Made by a program: the position numbers and the translations under genes
The notes under the pieces: model-generated
What the model was told of the DNA's origin: nothing
The model's database searches: none
Seen by the model: only the letters and a program-made list of their open reading frames with translations
Part shown: positions 36,504 through 45,133 of the stretch, piece after piece
How positions within the stretch are numbered: position 1 is the first letter of the stretch
Layout of the letters: each line of letters begins with the position of its first letter
NCBI RefSeq assembly: GCF_041435495.1
Contig: NZ_CP108644.1
Span: 8,169,501 to 8,233,500, forward strand
Source of the DNA: Streptomyces sp. NBC_01116
Lineage (GTDB): Bacteria; Actinomycetota; Actinomycetes; Streptomycetales; Streptomycetaceae
Direction: 5' to 3'
Length of the DNA: 64,000 nucleotides

Positions 36504-37109
36504 TCAGGGAGCCGCGCCCGCACAGCGCAGGGCCACGGCGGAGAGGCGGGTGACGAGCCGGTCGGTGTCGTACGCGGCCGAGGTGCTCAGCGGGTACACG
36601 AGGACCTCGCCGACGGCTCCGGTCAGCGCGGCGGCGGTGATCTCCGCGTCCTGGTCCGGCAGCAGGCCCGCGGTGACGCCCTCGTCGATCACCGCGGCGA
36701 ACAGCGCCCGGTAGCGGCGCCGGAAGGCGAGACGCTCCGCGCCGACCGCCGGTTCGGCGGGCGCCGCGAGCAGCGCGTACGCCAGACCGTGGTTCTCCAG
36801 GGCGCGGCGGGCGAACACCTCCACCCCTCGGCGCAACCGCTCGGCGGGATCGCCGTCGCCCTCCAGCACCTCGCCCAGGACGTCCACCTCGCGCCGCGCG
36901 GCGCGTCGGAACACCTCCACGGCCAGCGCCGACTTGGACGAGAAGTGCTGGTAGACGGAGCCGGCGGCGATCCCGGCCGCGTCGGCCACAGCGGTCACGG
37001 ACGCCTGCGCCCAGCCGACCTCCGCCACGACCTCGGTGGCGCGTGCGACGAGATGCTCCCGGGCGGCTTCGAGCCGACGGGCCTCGGCTGGGGTCCTGCG
37101 GTAGGCCAT
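36504..37109 (-). CDS. TetR-family transcriptional regulator
   Basis: A 201-residue TetR repressor. The helix-turn-helix is in ASVTAVADAAGIAAGSVYQHFSSK-type sequence (about residues 37-60). The C-terminal ligand domain is alanine-rich and unassigned. It lies 105 bp upstream of the AidB-like gene on the same strand, and a palindrome overlaps its own promoter region. It probably controls itself and the AidB-like gene; the ligand could be an acyl-CoA or electrophile, which is inference. Confidence 0.9.
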   Translation of the reverse strand: MAYRRTPAEARRLEAAREHLVARATEVVAEVGWAQASVTAVADAAGIAAGSVYQHFSSKSALAVEVFRRAARREVDVLGEVLEGDGDPAERLRRGVEVFARRALENHGLAYALLAAPAEPAVGAERLAFRRRYRALFAAVIDEGVTAGLLPDQDAEITAAALTGAVGEVLVYPLSTSAAYDTDRLVTRLSAVALRCAGAAP

Positions 37110-37117
37110 GGATGAAG

Positions 37118-37131
37118 TGAATCACCATTCA
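37118..37131. promoter_or_regulatory. Palindromic TetR operator candidate
   Basis: TGAATCACCATTCA (perfect TGAAT/ATTCA arms, 4-bp spacer), 9 bp upstream of the TetR start codon. Size and position fit autoregulation. Confidence 0.6.
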
Positions 37132-37219
37132 GAGTTTCCTGCCAGGCTCGGCAGGCAGCGATCCCCGGGGCGAGCGCCTCGGCACAGGACCGAGTGGATC
37201 CGCGCAGGCCGGTGCGGGG

Positions 37220-37801
37220 TCAGTGCGGGGTGGGCCGGTAGGTGAGCTCCTGGGTGCGGCCGTCGAGCGTCCGGCTCCCGATCAGTTCGAGGTCGAAGTC
37301 GGCCGCACCCCGCAGGACCGGTTCCGAACCGGTCCGGCCGGTGATGACGGGGAAGAGCGTCACTTGGACGCGGTCGACCAGGCCCGCGGCCATCAGCGCC
37401 CGGTTCATCGACAGGCTGCCGTGCGAGCGCAACGGCACGGCGGACTCCTCCTTGAGACGGGCGACGACGTCGACGGCGTCACCGTGCGCGACGGTCGCGT
37501 CCGGCCAGTCGAGGGGCCCTTCGAGCGTGGTCGACACCACCGTCGCCGGCAGGCTCCGCATCCGCGTGACCCACGCGTCACCCACGCCGGACTCCTTCGT
37601 GCCCGGGGCCAGGAGCCGCACGAACTGCCGATAGGTGTGGGCCCCGAAGACCATGCGCTGATCCTCGCCGTAGAGGGACAGCCGGCGTTCGAGCAGCTCG
37701 GGGCCCTGCTTGCCCCAGTAGCCGCCCCAGTCGCCGTCGCCGTTGTAGGAGCCGAAACCGTCGAGGCTGGAGAATACGTCGAAGGTGTAGGTGGCGGTCA
37801 T
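37220..37801 (-). CDS. Dihydrofolate-reductase-like (RibD C-terminal) protein
   Basis: A 193-residue protein of the DHFR/RibD-C reductase superfamily. FDVFSSLDGFGSY at the start, RMVFGAHTYRQF in the nucleotide region, LRSHGSLSMNRALMAAGLVD and VQVTLFPVITGRTG are typical. AGGAG lies 6 nt before ATG 37801. Substrate unknown; likely an NADPH-dependent reductase. Confidence 0.88.
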   Translation of the reverse strand: MTATYTFDVFSSLDGFGSYNGDGDWGGYWGKQGPELLERRLSLYGEDQRMVFGAHTYRQFVRLLAPGTKESGVGDAWVTRMRSLPATVVSTTLEGPLDWPDATVAHGDAVDVVARLKEESAVPLRSHGSLSMNRALMAAGLVDRVQVTLFPVITGRTGSEPVLRGAADFDLELIGSRTLDGRTQELTYRPTPH

Positions 37802-37929
37802 GATGCTCTCCTGGACGAATCCGGTGGGTGGACACAGATACAGACTGCGTCCGACGGGAGAACTCATCGGGTGGAGGACGTACCGGCCCCCCTCCCTTTC
37901 CTCTTCCTCCCGAACAAGGAGTACGTACG

Positions 37930-38910
37930 TTGTCGTCGCCATCCGGCCCGGTCGCGGCCATGGAACGTCACCAGGTCGCCGTCTACGTGGGCGCCCTGGC
38001 CGCCGGGGGCCTGGTGGGCTGGGCGGCGCCCGGTACGGGACCGGGCCTGGAGCACGCGATCAACCCGGTGCTCGCCGCCCTGCTGTACGTGACGTTTCTG
38101 CAGGTGCCCGCCGCCGAGCTGGTCCGCTCGGTGCGGGCGGGCCCCTTCCTCGCCGCGACGCTGGTGGTGAACTTCGTCGTGGTGCCGCTGGTGGTGGCCG
38201 CGATGTTCGGCTTCCTCCCGGACGACCGGGCGGTCCGCCTCGGCGTGCTGCTGGTCCTCCTGGCGCCCTGCATCGACTACGTGATCGTCTTCAGTGGTCT
38301 CGCCGGCGGCAGCAGCGAACGTCTGCTCGCCGCCACCCCGTTGCTGCTCCTCGCCCAGATGGTGCTCCTGCCGGTCTATCTGTCCCTGTTCATGGGCCCG
38401 GACCTGGCCGACGTGGTGGAGGCCGGACCGTTCGTCGAGGCGTTCGCCGTGCTGATCGCCGTCCCGCTCGCGCTGGCCTGGCTCACCCAGGCGTGGGCCG
38501 CACGCCGCCCGGCCGGACAGAAGGCCGCCGATGCGACGGGCGCGGCCATGGTGCCGCTGATGGCCGCCGTCCTGCTCACCGTGGTCGCCTCCCAGGTGCC
38601 GAAGCTCGGCGACGCCGGCAGCCTGGGGGACGTGGGCCGTGTCGTGCCGTTCTTCGTGCTCTTCCTCGTCGTGATGGCGTTCGCCGGGCTCGGCGTAGCC
38701 CGTCTGTTCCGCCTGGACGCCCCCGCCGGCCGGGCGATCGTGTTCACGGGAGCGACCCGCAACTCCCTGGTCGTCCTGCCCCTCGCCCTGGCGCTGCCGG
38801 ACGCGCTGGCCGTCGCCGCCGTGGTCGTGGTCGCCCAGACCCTGGTCGAGGTCATCGGCATGGTCGTCTACGTCCGGGCCGTACCCCGGCTGCTGCCGCT
38901 CCGGGACTGA
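37930..38910 (+). CDS. ACR3/BASS-family membrane transporter (arsenic-resistance-like)
   Basis: A 326-residue protein with about ten hydrophobic helices and the BASS/ACR3 core, including INPVLAALLYVTFLQVP, VLLAPCIDYVIVFSGLAGG with a central cysteine, and FTGATRNSLVVLPLALALP. Related proteins are annotated as arsenic resistance or bile-acid:sodium symporter-like; the true substrate is uncertain and no ars genes are adjacent. TTG 37930 is preferred because AAGGAG lies 8 nt upstream, whereas the first downstream ATG (37960) is 38 nt from it. It is divergent from the DHFR-like gene. Confidence 0.82.
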   Translation: MSSPSGPVAAMERHQVAVYVGALAAGGLVGWAAPGTGPGLEHAINPVLAALLYVTFLQVPAAELVRSVRAGPFLAATLVVNFVVVPLVVAAMFGFLPDDRAVRLGVLLVLLAPCIDYVIVFSGLAGGSSERLLAATPLLLLAQMVLLPVYLSLFMGPDLADVVEAGPFVEAFAVLIAVPLALAWLTQAWAARRPAGQKAADATGAAMVPLMAAVLLTVVASQVPKLGDAGSLGDVGRVVPFFVLFLVVMAFAGLGVARLFRLDAPAGRAIVFTGATRNSLVVLPLALALPDALAVAAVVVVAQTLVEVIGMVVYVRAVPRLLPLRD

Positions 38911-38940
38911 CCCGCACACCTGCCCCGGGCGCGTCGGCGG

Positions 38941-39399
38941 CTACGGGGTCTTCTGTACGTGGGTGGAGTCGGCGTCCAGGGGCGTGCCGTCCGCGCCGAC
39001 CGGCGTGAGGTCCGGCACGGGGTCGCCGTGCCGGTCGACCAGGACGGAGTGGGCCTCGCCCGGCGCGAAAGCGTGCCGCTCGCCCCATTGGCGCAGGGTG
39101 AGGACGACGGGGAACAGGGCGCGGCCGGAGTCGGTCAGCACGTACTCCTGGCGACGGCCCGATGAGGCGGTGCGCCGGGCGAGGAGCCCGTGGGCGAGGA
39201 GCTTGCGGAGGCGGTCGGTGAGGATGTTGCGCGCGATGCCCGTCCGCCGCTGGAACTCGGTGAACGAGGCCGCGCCGTCCATCGCGTCACGGATGACGAG
39301 AAGGCTCCAGCGGTCGCCGACGAGGTCGAGGGTGCGGGCGACGGGGCAGTCGGGGTCCGACCACCGCGGGTCCGGGGCGCCCTGGGGTGCACCTGACAT
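38941..39399 (-). CDS. HxlR-family transcriptional regulator
   Basis: A 152-residue winged-helix regulator. The HxlR signature DCPVARTLDLVGDRWSLLVI is near residue 17, followed by FTEFQRRTGIARNILTDRL. It is divergent from an MFS transporter with an 86-bp gap and probably controls it. GGGAGG precedes ATG 39399. Confidence 0.92.
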   Translation of the reverse strand: MSGAPQGAPDPRWSDPDCPVARTLDLVGDRWSLLVIRDAMDGAASFTEFQRRTGIARNILTDRLRKLLAHGLLARRTASSGRRQEYVLTDSGRALFPVVLTLRQWGERHAFAPGEAHSVLVDRHGDPVPDLTPVGADGTPLDADSTHVQKTP

Positions 39400-39418
39400 G
39401 ACGCCTCCCGATGAGTTG

Positions 39419-39475
39419 CTGATTGAAACCATCATGCCGTACCGTCAAAACGGTTGCAATATGCTACTGATTGAA
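39419..39475. promoter_or_regulatory. Direct repeats in the HxlR/MFS divergent promoter
   Basis: Two copies of CTGATTGAA (39419-39427 and 39467-39475), 48 bp apart, flank an AT-richer stretch between the divergent HxlR and MFS starts. They are candidate regulator half-sites. Confidence 0.45.
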
Positions 39476-39485
39476 TGGGGCTGCG

Positions 39486-40700
39486 ATGAACGCATGGCAT
39501 CGAGTGCTGCTGGCGGTGGTGTGCGGTGTCGCCGTGGCGGGCGTCTACGCCGCGCAGCCGGTCCTGGAGCCGATGGGACGCGACCTCGGCGTGCCGCCGG
39601 AACTCACCGGATGGTTCGTGGCCGCCGGTCAGCTCGGCTACCTGGCGGGCCTGTTGCTGCTGGTGCCGCTGGGCGACGTGGTCGACAGGCGCCGCCTCAT
39701 CGCCGTGCACCTGACGATCACCTCGGCCGGGCTGATGCTCACGGCATGGGCGTCGGCCGGGTGGCAGGCGCTCGCGGGGCTCGCGACGGCCGGGGTGTTC
39801 GCGGTCGTGGTCCAGATCGCGGTCGCCCACGTGGCGTCGGTCTCCCCTCCCGCCGTACGCGGGCGGAACATCGGGGTGGTGACCTCGGGAGTCGTGGTCG
39901 GGATCCTGGGCGCACGGATCGCTGCCGGCGCGCTCGCCGACATCGGGGGATGGCGCAGCGTCTACGTCGTGCTCGCGGTGCTCTCCCTCGGCCTCGCAGC
40001 CCTGGTGCTGGTCGTCCTGCCCTCGGACACCCGTGCGACGTCGCCCGCGAAGTACCGGGAGGCGGTCGGCTCACTCGGCGGGTTGCTGGGGCAGCGCACC
40101 TTCCTGACGCGCGGCCTCATCGCGTTCTTCCTGTTCGCATCGTTCGGAACCCTGTGGAGCGGGCTGTCCACGTCGCTTGCGGGCGGCCCCTGGCATCTGA
40201 GCGAGACCCACATCGGACTGTTCGGCATCGCGGGCCTGGCCGGCGCACTCGGCGCGGCGCGCGCCGGACGGTGGGCGGACGGCGGGCGGGCGGCCCGGGT
40301 CAGCGGCCTCGCGCTCGCCCTGCTGATCCTCTCCTGGGCGGCGATCGCCCAGCTCCCGTGGTCCCTGTGGCTCCTGATCATCGGAATCGTCGCCCTCGAC
40401 TTCGCGGTCCAGGCCGTCCACGTGAGCAATCAGCATGTGCTCACCGCCGCATACCCGGATCGTCTGAGCAGCGTCATCGGCGGCTACATGGTCTTCTACG
40501 CACTCGGCTCCGCCCTCGGCGCGGCGGCGACCACCGCGATCTTCACGACGTACGGCTGGACGGGCTCCAGCCTCCTCGGAGCCGGATTCGCGGCGTGCGC
40601 GCTGCTCGTCCGGCTGATCGCCGACCGGCCGGTCGGCGATCAGCCGCAGTCGCACACCCGGCTCGCCGACACCACTTTCTCCGGCCCGCTTCGATCGTGA
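39486..40700 (+). CDS. MFS transporter
   Basis: A 404-residue major facilitator with twelve predicted helices. The loop 2-3 motif appears as GDVVDRRRLIA (about residue 68) and RAGRWADGGRA marks the second half. It probably exports a drug or metabolite and is regulated by the divergent HxlR protein. ATG 39486 is used; an in-frame TTG lies five codons upstream. Confidence 0.92.
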   Translation: MNAWHRVLLAVVCGVAVAGVYAAQPVLEPMGRDLGVPPELTGWFVAAGQLGYLAGLLLLVPLGDVVDRRRLIAVHLTITSAGLMLTAWASAGWQALAGLATAGVFAVVVQIAVAHVASVSPPAVRGRNIGVVTSGVVVGILGARIAAGALADIGGWRSVYVVLAVLSLGLAALVLVVLPSDTRATSPAKYREAVGSLGGLLGQRTFLTRGLIAFFLFASFGTLWSGLSTSLAGGPWHLSETHIGLFGIAGLAGALGAARAGRWADGGRAARVSGLALALLILSWAAIAQLPWSLWLLIIGIVALDFAVQAVHVSNQHVLTAAYPDRLSSVIGGYMVFYALGSALGAAATTAIFTTYGWTGSSLLGAGFAACALLVRLIADRPVGDQPQSHTRLADTTFSGPLRS

Positions 40701-40745
40701 ACACGAGGGCCAGGAACGAGCATCGCGTGCGCTCGTGGTGTTCAC
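40697..40745. terminator. Hairpin at the end of the MFS gene
   Basis: GTGAACAC (40697-40704) pairs with GTGTTCAC (40738-40745), and an inner CGAGC/GCTCG stem can extend it. The structure begins at the MFS stop codon. Confidence 0.5.
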
Positions 40746-40960
40746 GCGACGAAACGTACCGCCACCGCCCAGCACGGAGAGGCTCTCAAGGGGCGTCCGA
40801 CGGTTCCGCGGCAGCCCTGGGCGGAGGACGAAGTGGTCGCATCCACCGGCATGATGGCGTCGGCCGCACGACGGTGTCGGTCTGTACACCGGAGTTCGGC
40901 CGCACAGGAGAGCAGCCGCACCCGCCCTCGGCGGAGGCCCGCTCCGATCGATAGGCTCAA

Positions 40961-42193
40961 GTGGTGACGACGGAGCGGAGTTTGGCGACCCTTCAGCGCT
41001 CGCTGGGCGATCCCACGATCAGCTACCCGTTGTGGCCACCGATGACCAGCGGATGTCCGCGTACGAGCACCGACAGCGTCTCCTATCCCGTCGAAGTCGA
41101 CTACGCCTACGACCGGGTCGATCCCGTCATGTTCGCCACCGCCCCCGCAACCGCCGCGTTCCGGGGTGACGGGCTGGACCGCTGGGCGTCGTTGCTGCCG
41201 CCGCTCGCCGCACCGGGGCTGGGCGAAGGCGGAACGCCGCTGATCGAGGTCGAGACCGGGGTCTTCATCAAGGATGAGTCGCGCAACCCCACCTGGAGCC
41301 ACAAGGACCGGATGAACCGAAGCACCGTCAGCGCTGCCGTGGCCGCCGGAGCCCCGGGAATCGTCGTCGCGTCGTCCGGCAACCACGGAGCCTCCGCGGC
41401 CGCCTACGCCGCCCGTGCCGGCCTGCGTTGCGTGGTGGTCGCGGGCCCCGAACTGCCGCCCGCCGTCGACTCCTTCCTGCACGCCTACGAGCCGGTGATC
41501 CTGCCCGTGCCCTGGGAAGAGCGGGGGCCGTTGATGCGCCGGATCGTCGACCGGACGGGCCTGCACCCGGTCAGCAGCCTCACCACCACCCACACCGGAC
41601 ACGCTTTCGGCCCCGAGGGATACAAGACCATCGCCTACGAGATCCACCAGGACCTCGGCGTCCCCTCGGCCGTGTTCGTCCCCACGTCGTACGGCGAACT
41701 CCTCTTCGGCATCTGGAAGGGCTTCACCGAACTGCGGCGCCTCGGCCTGACCGATCGGCTGCCACGGATGTACGCGTGCCAGCCGATCGCCGCCGCGCCG
41801 CTGGCCGAGGCCATGCGGCGCGGCGTAGCCGCGGCTCACGTCACGGTGGGGCAGACCGAGGCGTACTCCATCGTCGCCCCGGTCAGCGGCTACCGAGGCG
41901 TCGTCACCATCCAGGACAGCGGCGGCCAGGTTCTCGAACTCAGTGACGCACAGCTGCTGGCCGCCCAGCAGGAGCTCGCCCGTGTCGGACTGTGGACCGA
42001 ACTCTCCAGCGCCGCCGGACTCGCAGGACTGCGGACCGCCGACAACCTCGACGCGTTCGACGGCCCGGTGGTCTGCGTCTCCACCTCCAGCGGCTTCAAG
42101 AACCGCAGCGTCGGCATGAGCCCAACCGAGACGATCGCGCCGGATTGGGACAACGTGCGCAGCAGACTGCGCGCGGCGGGAATCCGCGACTGA
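40961..42193 (+). CDS. Threonine-synthase-like PLP enzyme
   Basis: A 410-residue fold-type II PLP protein. The PLP lysine lies in NPTWSHKDRMN (NPTGSFKDRG in threonine synthase), and the phosphate/glycine loop is VVASSGNHGAS. The C-terminus has VVCVSTSSGFKN, similar to the threonine synthase Ser/Thr-rich segment. The substitutions in the lysine motif (G to W, F to H) suggest a reaction other than housekeeping threonine synthesis. Tandem GTG codons start the frame; the first is used. No biosynthetic partner is adjacent, so the role is unknown. Confidence 0.82.
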   Translation: MVTTERSLATLQRSLGDPTISYPLWPPMTSGCPRTSTDSVSYPVEVDYAYDRVDPVMFATAPATAAFRGDGLDRWASLLPPLAAPGLGEGGTPLIEVETGVFIKDESRNPTWSHKDRMNRSTVSAAVAAGAPGIVVASSGNHGASAAAYAARAGLRCVVVAGPELPPAVDSFLHAYEPVILPVPWEERGPLMRRIVDRTGLHPVSSLTTTHTGHAFGPEGYKTIAYEIHQDLGVPSAVFVPTSYGELLFGIWKGFTELRRLGLTDRLPRMYACQPIAAAPLAEAMRRGVAAAHVTVGQTEAYSIVAPVSGYRGVVTIQDSGGQVLELSDAQLLAAQQELARVGLWTELSSAAGLAGLRTADNLDAFDGPVVCVSTSSGFKNRSVGMSPTETIAPDWDNVRSRLRAAGIRD

Positions 42194-42245
42194 CGCACTC
42201 ATGACCGGCCCGGCCCGCGCCTTACGGTCGTCAGACGGTTGCCGC

Positions 42246-42686
42246 TCAGCGGCGGCCGGCGGAAAGGACGAGGAGGAACTGGCCGCCGCCCTGCTCGATG
42301 TCGGCGGTCACCGGCAGCCCCGGTACCAGTCGGGAGAACCGGTCCACCAGCCAGTCCGCCGCTTCCTGGGCGTCCTGCCGGCTCGGGCAACGGCCCACCA
42401 TCTCACGGCCTCCCTTGCGCTCCAGCCGCGAGGCGACAGTGATCAGCGGCGCGGGTTCGGCCACGTAGGGACGGTCCGGCCAGGCGACGGATACCTTGAC
42501 CGCACCCTTGCGGGAGTTGCACCCGCGGTGCGCGAGCCGCTCGGCGACCTTGGCCTTCCGGTCGGCGGTCCGACTGTCGACACTCGGCCCTTGCAGATCG
42601 TTCACCGATTTGTCCGGGTCGACCGGTTCGTCGCACACCCAGCAGCGCCAGCCATCGCGCTCGGCCACATCATGGAGAAGACTCAT
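42246..42686 (-). CDS. Small HNH-like hypothetical protein
   Basis: A 146-residue protein. The N-terminal half (MSLLHDVAERDGWRCWVCDE, then HRGCNSRKG) has CxxC and HxxCN elements spaced like a treble-clef/HNH zinc finger. The usual catalytic His-Asn pair between them is not clear, so nuclease activity is uncertain. The C-terminal half (VGRCPSRQDAQEAADWLVDR) is an unassigned small domain. Similar proteins occur in many Streptomyces without known function. Confidence 0.72.
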   Translation of the reverse strand: MSLLHDVAERDGWRCWVCDEPVDPDKSVNDLQGPSVDSRTADRKAKVAERLAHRGCNSRKGAVKVSVAWPDRPYVAEPAPLITVASRLERKGGREMVGRCPSRQDAQEAADWLVDRFSRLVPGLPVTADIEQGGGQFLLVLSAGRR

Positions 42687-42950
42687 CCGAGCAAACTAGC
42701 CTCTTCGGCGGCCACCCCGTGCATCCGGGGAAGGTTCCCGTCGCCGTTCCCGGCCGTCAGGCAGCATCTCTCGGATCATCATGCCGACCAGGCGAGGCGG
42801 CCGCGGCGTGGAGTCCTGCCGGGGCCGCACCGGCCGACGACGTGGTCTGCGGGGCCGTCGGCCGAGGAGCCCGAGGAGAGGCCCGGTCCGGCGGAAGAGG
42901 CGCGCTCCGGCCCTCTCCGGAAACGACGACGGACACTTTCCGCCCGTCGA

Positions 42951-44216
42951 CTACTCGGTGCCGCGCCGCCGGCGCGCTCGCTCGAACTGAGCGACATCCG
43001 ACATCCAGGAGCCGTGCTGTTCGAGGGCGGCGCAACCGCCACGGACGAAGGCGCTCACCAGCTTCCGGTACCCGCCGATCCCGTCGACCAGGCTGTACTC
43101 GACCCGGTACTCCGGATCCGACCCGCCTTCGCCTTCGGTCACCGTCGTGATCCGGGCGATGGAGTCCGCGTAGAAGTGGAGCTGGATCCCTTCGCCCCTC
43201 TCCTCGTCCTCAAGGGTGAACACCTCGTTGTCCGCGGCAGAGCGGTCGGCGACGAACTCCCAGAACTCCGCGGTGGCAGCGCGGGGACCGTCCGGGAGCC
43301 ACTTCTTCTCCAGGCCCTTGTCGTCGGTGAACGACAGGATCGTCCTGCCCTCACGCCCACCGGAGGCGGCGCGGTCGCCGACATCCTGCTCGTCGTCCTC
43401 CAAGGGCGCACTCCTGGAGCGCTCCGCGGCCTCCGAGCACATCAGAAAGCTCACGGTACGCACCGCGTCATCGACGAGTTCAGGGTGCGCTCGGCGCACG
43501 GCCGCGTCGACCGCCGCCGCCATCCGATCCCAGTCACGCTTGTCCGTGGCGCGTTTTCCCCGCCGCGGATCGCGGCCGATCCGCATCCCGGCGCACGCCT
43601 GCTCCGCGGTGGCGATCACACGCATGACATCGGGCAGCAGCGGCGCTGGGTCGACGGCCCCGGGTATCCGCCTCGGAACCGTCGCGCCGTGCAGATACTG
43701 GCCCGTGTACATCAGAATCGCGGCGTCGAGCGGACCGAGAACTGTTCCGCGTTCGGTGCGACGGCGGTCCGCGTGGTACTTCTGTGCTCGTTTCCCGTCG
43801 GAGGTCTCCGTCGCCGCGCGCATCGCCGCGCAGACCTGACCGCGTTCGAGCAGATCGATGTCGGCCCCATGGGCGATGAGCCGACCTCTGTCCCACTGGA
43901 TGCGCTGAAAGAGCGCGTCGACGTCCGCGGGCGCGGAGAGGAGGACCGGGTCCAGGAGAGCGACGGCAGCCTCCTCGTCGAGCCGGCCCCGGGTTCCGGC
44001 GGCGTCGCAGAGCGGAAGGACCGCACACCACAACAGCAGGTGTCTGGCCAGGTCCTCCCGGATCACCGCAAGATGGGCTTCCGTGATCGAGAACGCGAAC
44101 TCACGGGGGTCATGGTTGGCGTCGGCCCCGGCGCCGAGCATCAACTTCAGCTCACCGTCCTCACGGATCACATGAGGTATCCAGCCGCTCCGGCGCGTGA
44201 AGACGATGTCGTTCAT
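42951..44216 (-). CDS. DUF6357-like hypothetical protein
   Basis: A 421-residue protein beginning MNDIVFTRRSGWIPHVIRED, recalled as the opening of Streptomyces DUF6357 proteins (assignment from memory). It appears cytoplasmic, with no signal peptide or membrane helix. The N-terminal about 270 residues are helical; the C-terminal part (GIQLHFYADSIARITTV, YRVEYSLVDGIGGYRK) is beta-rich. Function unknown. It is the last of a same-strand set with a lone PemK/MazF-like gene and a 36-codon ORF. Confidence 0.78.
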   Translation of the reverse strand: MNDIVFTRRSGWIPHVIREDGELKLMLGAGADANHDPREFAFSITEAHLAVIREDLARHLLLWCAVLPLCDAAGTRGRLDEEAAVALLDPVLLSAPADVDALFQRIQWDRGRLIAHGADIDLLERGQVCAAMRAATETSDGKRAQKYHADRRRTERGTVLGPLDAAILMYTGQYLHGATVPRRIPGAVDPAPLLPDVMRVIATAEQACAGMRIGRDPRRGKRATDKRDWDRMAAAVDAAVRRAHPELVDDAVRTVSFLMCSEAAERSRSAPLEDDEQDVGDRAASGGREGRTILSFTDDKGLEKKWLPDGPRAATAEFWEFVADRSAADNEVFTLEDEERGEGIQLHFYADSIARITTVTEGEGGSDPEYRVEYSLVDGIGGYRKLVSAFVRGGCAALEQHGSWMSDVAQFERARRRRGTE

Positions 44217-44243
44217 GAGTTCAGTCTCCCTCAGCGACCCGGG

Positions 44244-44354
44244 TCACCGACCGGGGCCGCCGCGTGGCCGGTGCCACACGTCGCGGGGGAGTGGGTGCGG
44301 CAGATGGCCGGCGTCGATCAGCTCGCCCGAGACCGCCCACGCCGTCGCGGGCAC
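44244..44354 (-). CDS. Possible 36-residue protein between toxin-like gene and DUF6357-like gene
   Basis: A GTG-started frame (AAGGAA a few nt upstream) encodes 36 residues containing WAVSGELIDAGHLPHPLPRD. It fits exactly between the toxin-like stop (44370) and the DUF6357-like start (44216) on the same strand. The residues look protein-like, with a GELIDAG helix and LPHPLPRDVW, rather than an Arg/Pro shadow. No homologue is recognised; it may be a small accessory of its neighbours. Confidence 0.4.
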   Translation of the reverse strand: MPATAWAVSGELIDAGHLPHPLPRDVWHRPRGGPGR

Positions 44355-44369
44355 CGGTTCCTTCCCCGC

Positions 44370-44774
44370 CTACCCGCGCTCACCGAGACGGAGTGCATCC
44401 CTCATCCCGCTGAGCTGCGCGGTCGTGGCCGGGGTCGGCTCCTGCGCTTGTTCAGCGCGTCGGAGGGCGTCGTCAAGCTCGCTGAGCTTCACGGAGGACA
44501 GGACGGCCGCCCGCTCTATCAGGTCGTCCCGGGACACCGTGGTCAGCCACGTGCACGGGGTGATGCCCGGATGCGGGAACGCGAGCCGCAGTACGCCTTC
44601 GAAGGGCAGCCCTTCACCGGCGCCGACCGTCACTTCGATGGCCAGACCGCTGATGTCGACGCCTGCCGGAGCGACGACCTGCATCACCCGGATCCCGGAC
44701 GGGTCGTCTCCCGACAGCAGTACGACCAGCCTCCGCTCGTCGAACTGGACCCACCAGACTTCGCCACGTCGCAC
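44370..44774 (-). CDS. PemK/MazF-like toxin-fold protein
   Basis: A 134-residue protein with the MazF/PemK opening RRGEVWWVQFDERRLVVLL, the strand-rich middle, the CTWLTTVSRDDLIER segment and the closing SSVKLSELDDALRRAE, all in family order. MazF proteins are sequence-specific RNA endonucleases. GTG 44774 with GGAGG just upstream is preferred to GTG 44789. No antitoxin-like gene is next to it; the 36-codon ORF follows instead of preceding. It may be a solitary toxin-fold protein with another role. Confidence 0.75.
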   Translation of the reverse strand: MRRGEVWWVQFDERRLVVLLSGDDPSGIRVMQVVAPAGVDISGLAIEVTVGAGEGLPFEGVLRLAFPHPGITPCTWLTTVSRDDLIERAAVLSSVKLSELDDALRRAEQAQEPTPATTAQLSGMRDALRLGERG

Positions 44775-45129
44775 AAGTCCTCCAGACACATGACGGCAGG
44801 CAGACGCTGCGCGACCCTGACGCGCTGTGGAGACGGTTGACTGCTGGGGTCACAGCGTAGAGCCCGCCCGCCGGCAGGAGGCGTTCGAGGGCCCGATGGC
44901 CCGGATAGCGGTCCGGTTCGCGCGGGGCGAACCCCGGCGTCGGGTCTGGCGGTTGGTGCTCGGGCCGCTGTCGGACCCGCCGCGAAGGAACTGAGCCTCC
45001 GCCAACTTGAAGTTGCGGGTCAGAGGGCTGGTGTGACGGCCGGTCGGGGTGATCGTGCTGGTCGTGGGCGGTGGTTCGTGGAGCAGATCGTCCGTCAGTG
45101 TGGTCGACTCGAAGAGCATCCGGGCGTGC
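44775..45129. other. Unassigned stretch upstream of the toxin-like gene
   Basis: About 350 bp without a confident gene. A minus-strand frame (about 44850-45130) contains a protein-like segment, LFESTTLTDDLLHEPPP, but no ribosome-binding site or recognisable family, and it runs into the MITE. It could be a gene fragment. A -10-like TACGCT on the minus strand may serve the toxin-like gene. Confidence 0.35.
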
Positions 45130-45133
45130 CTAG

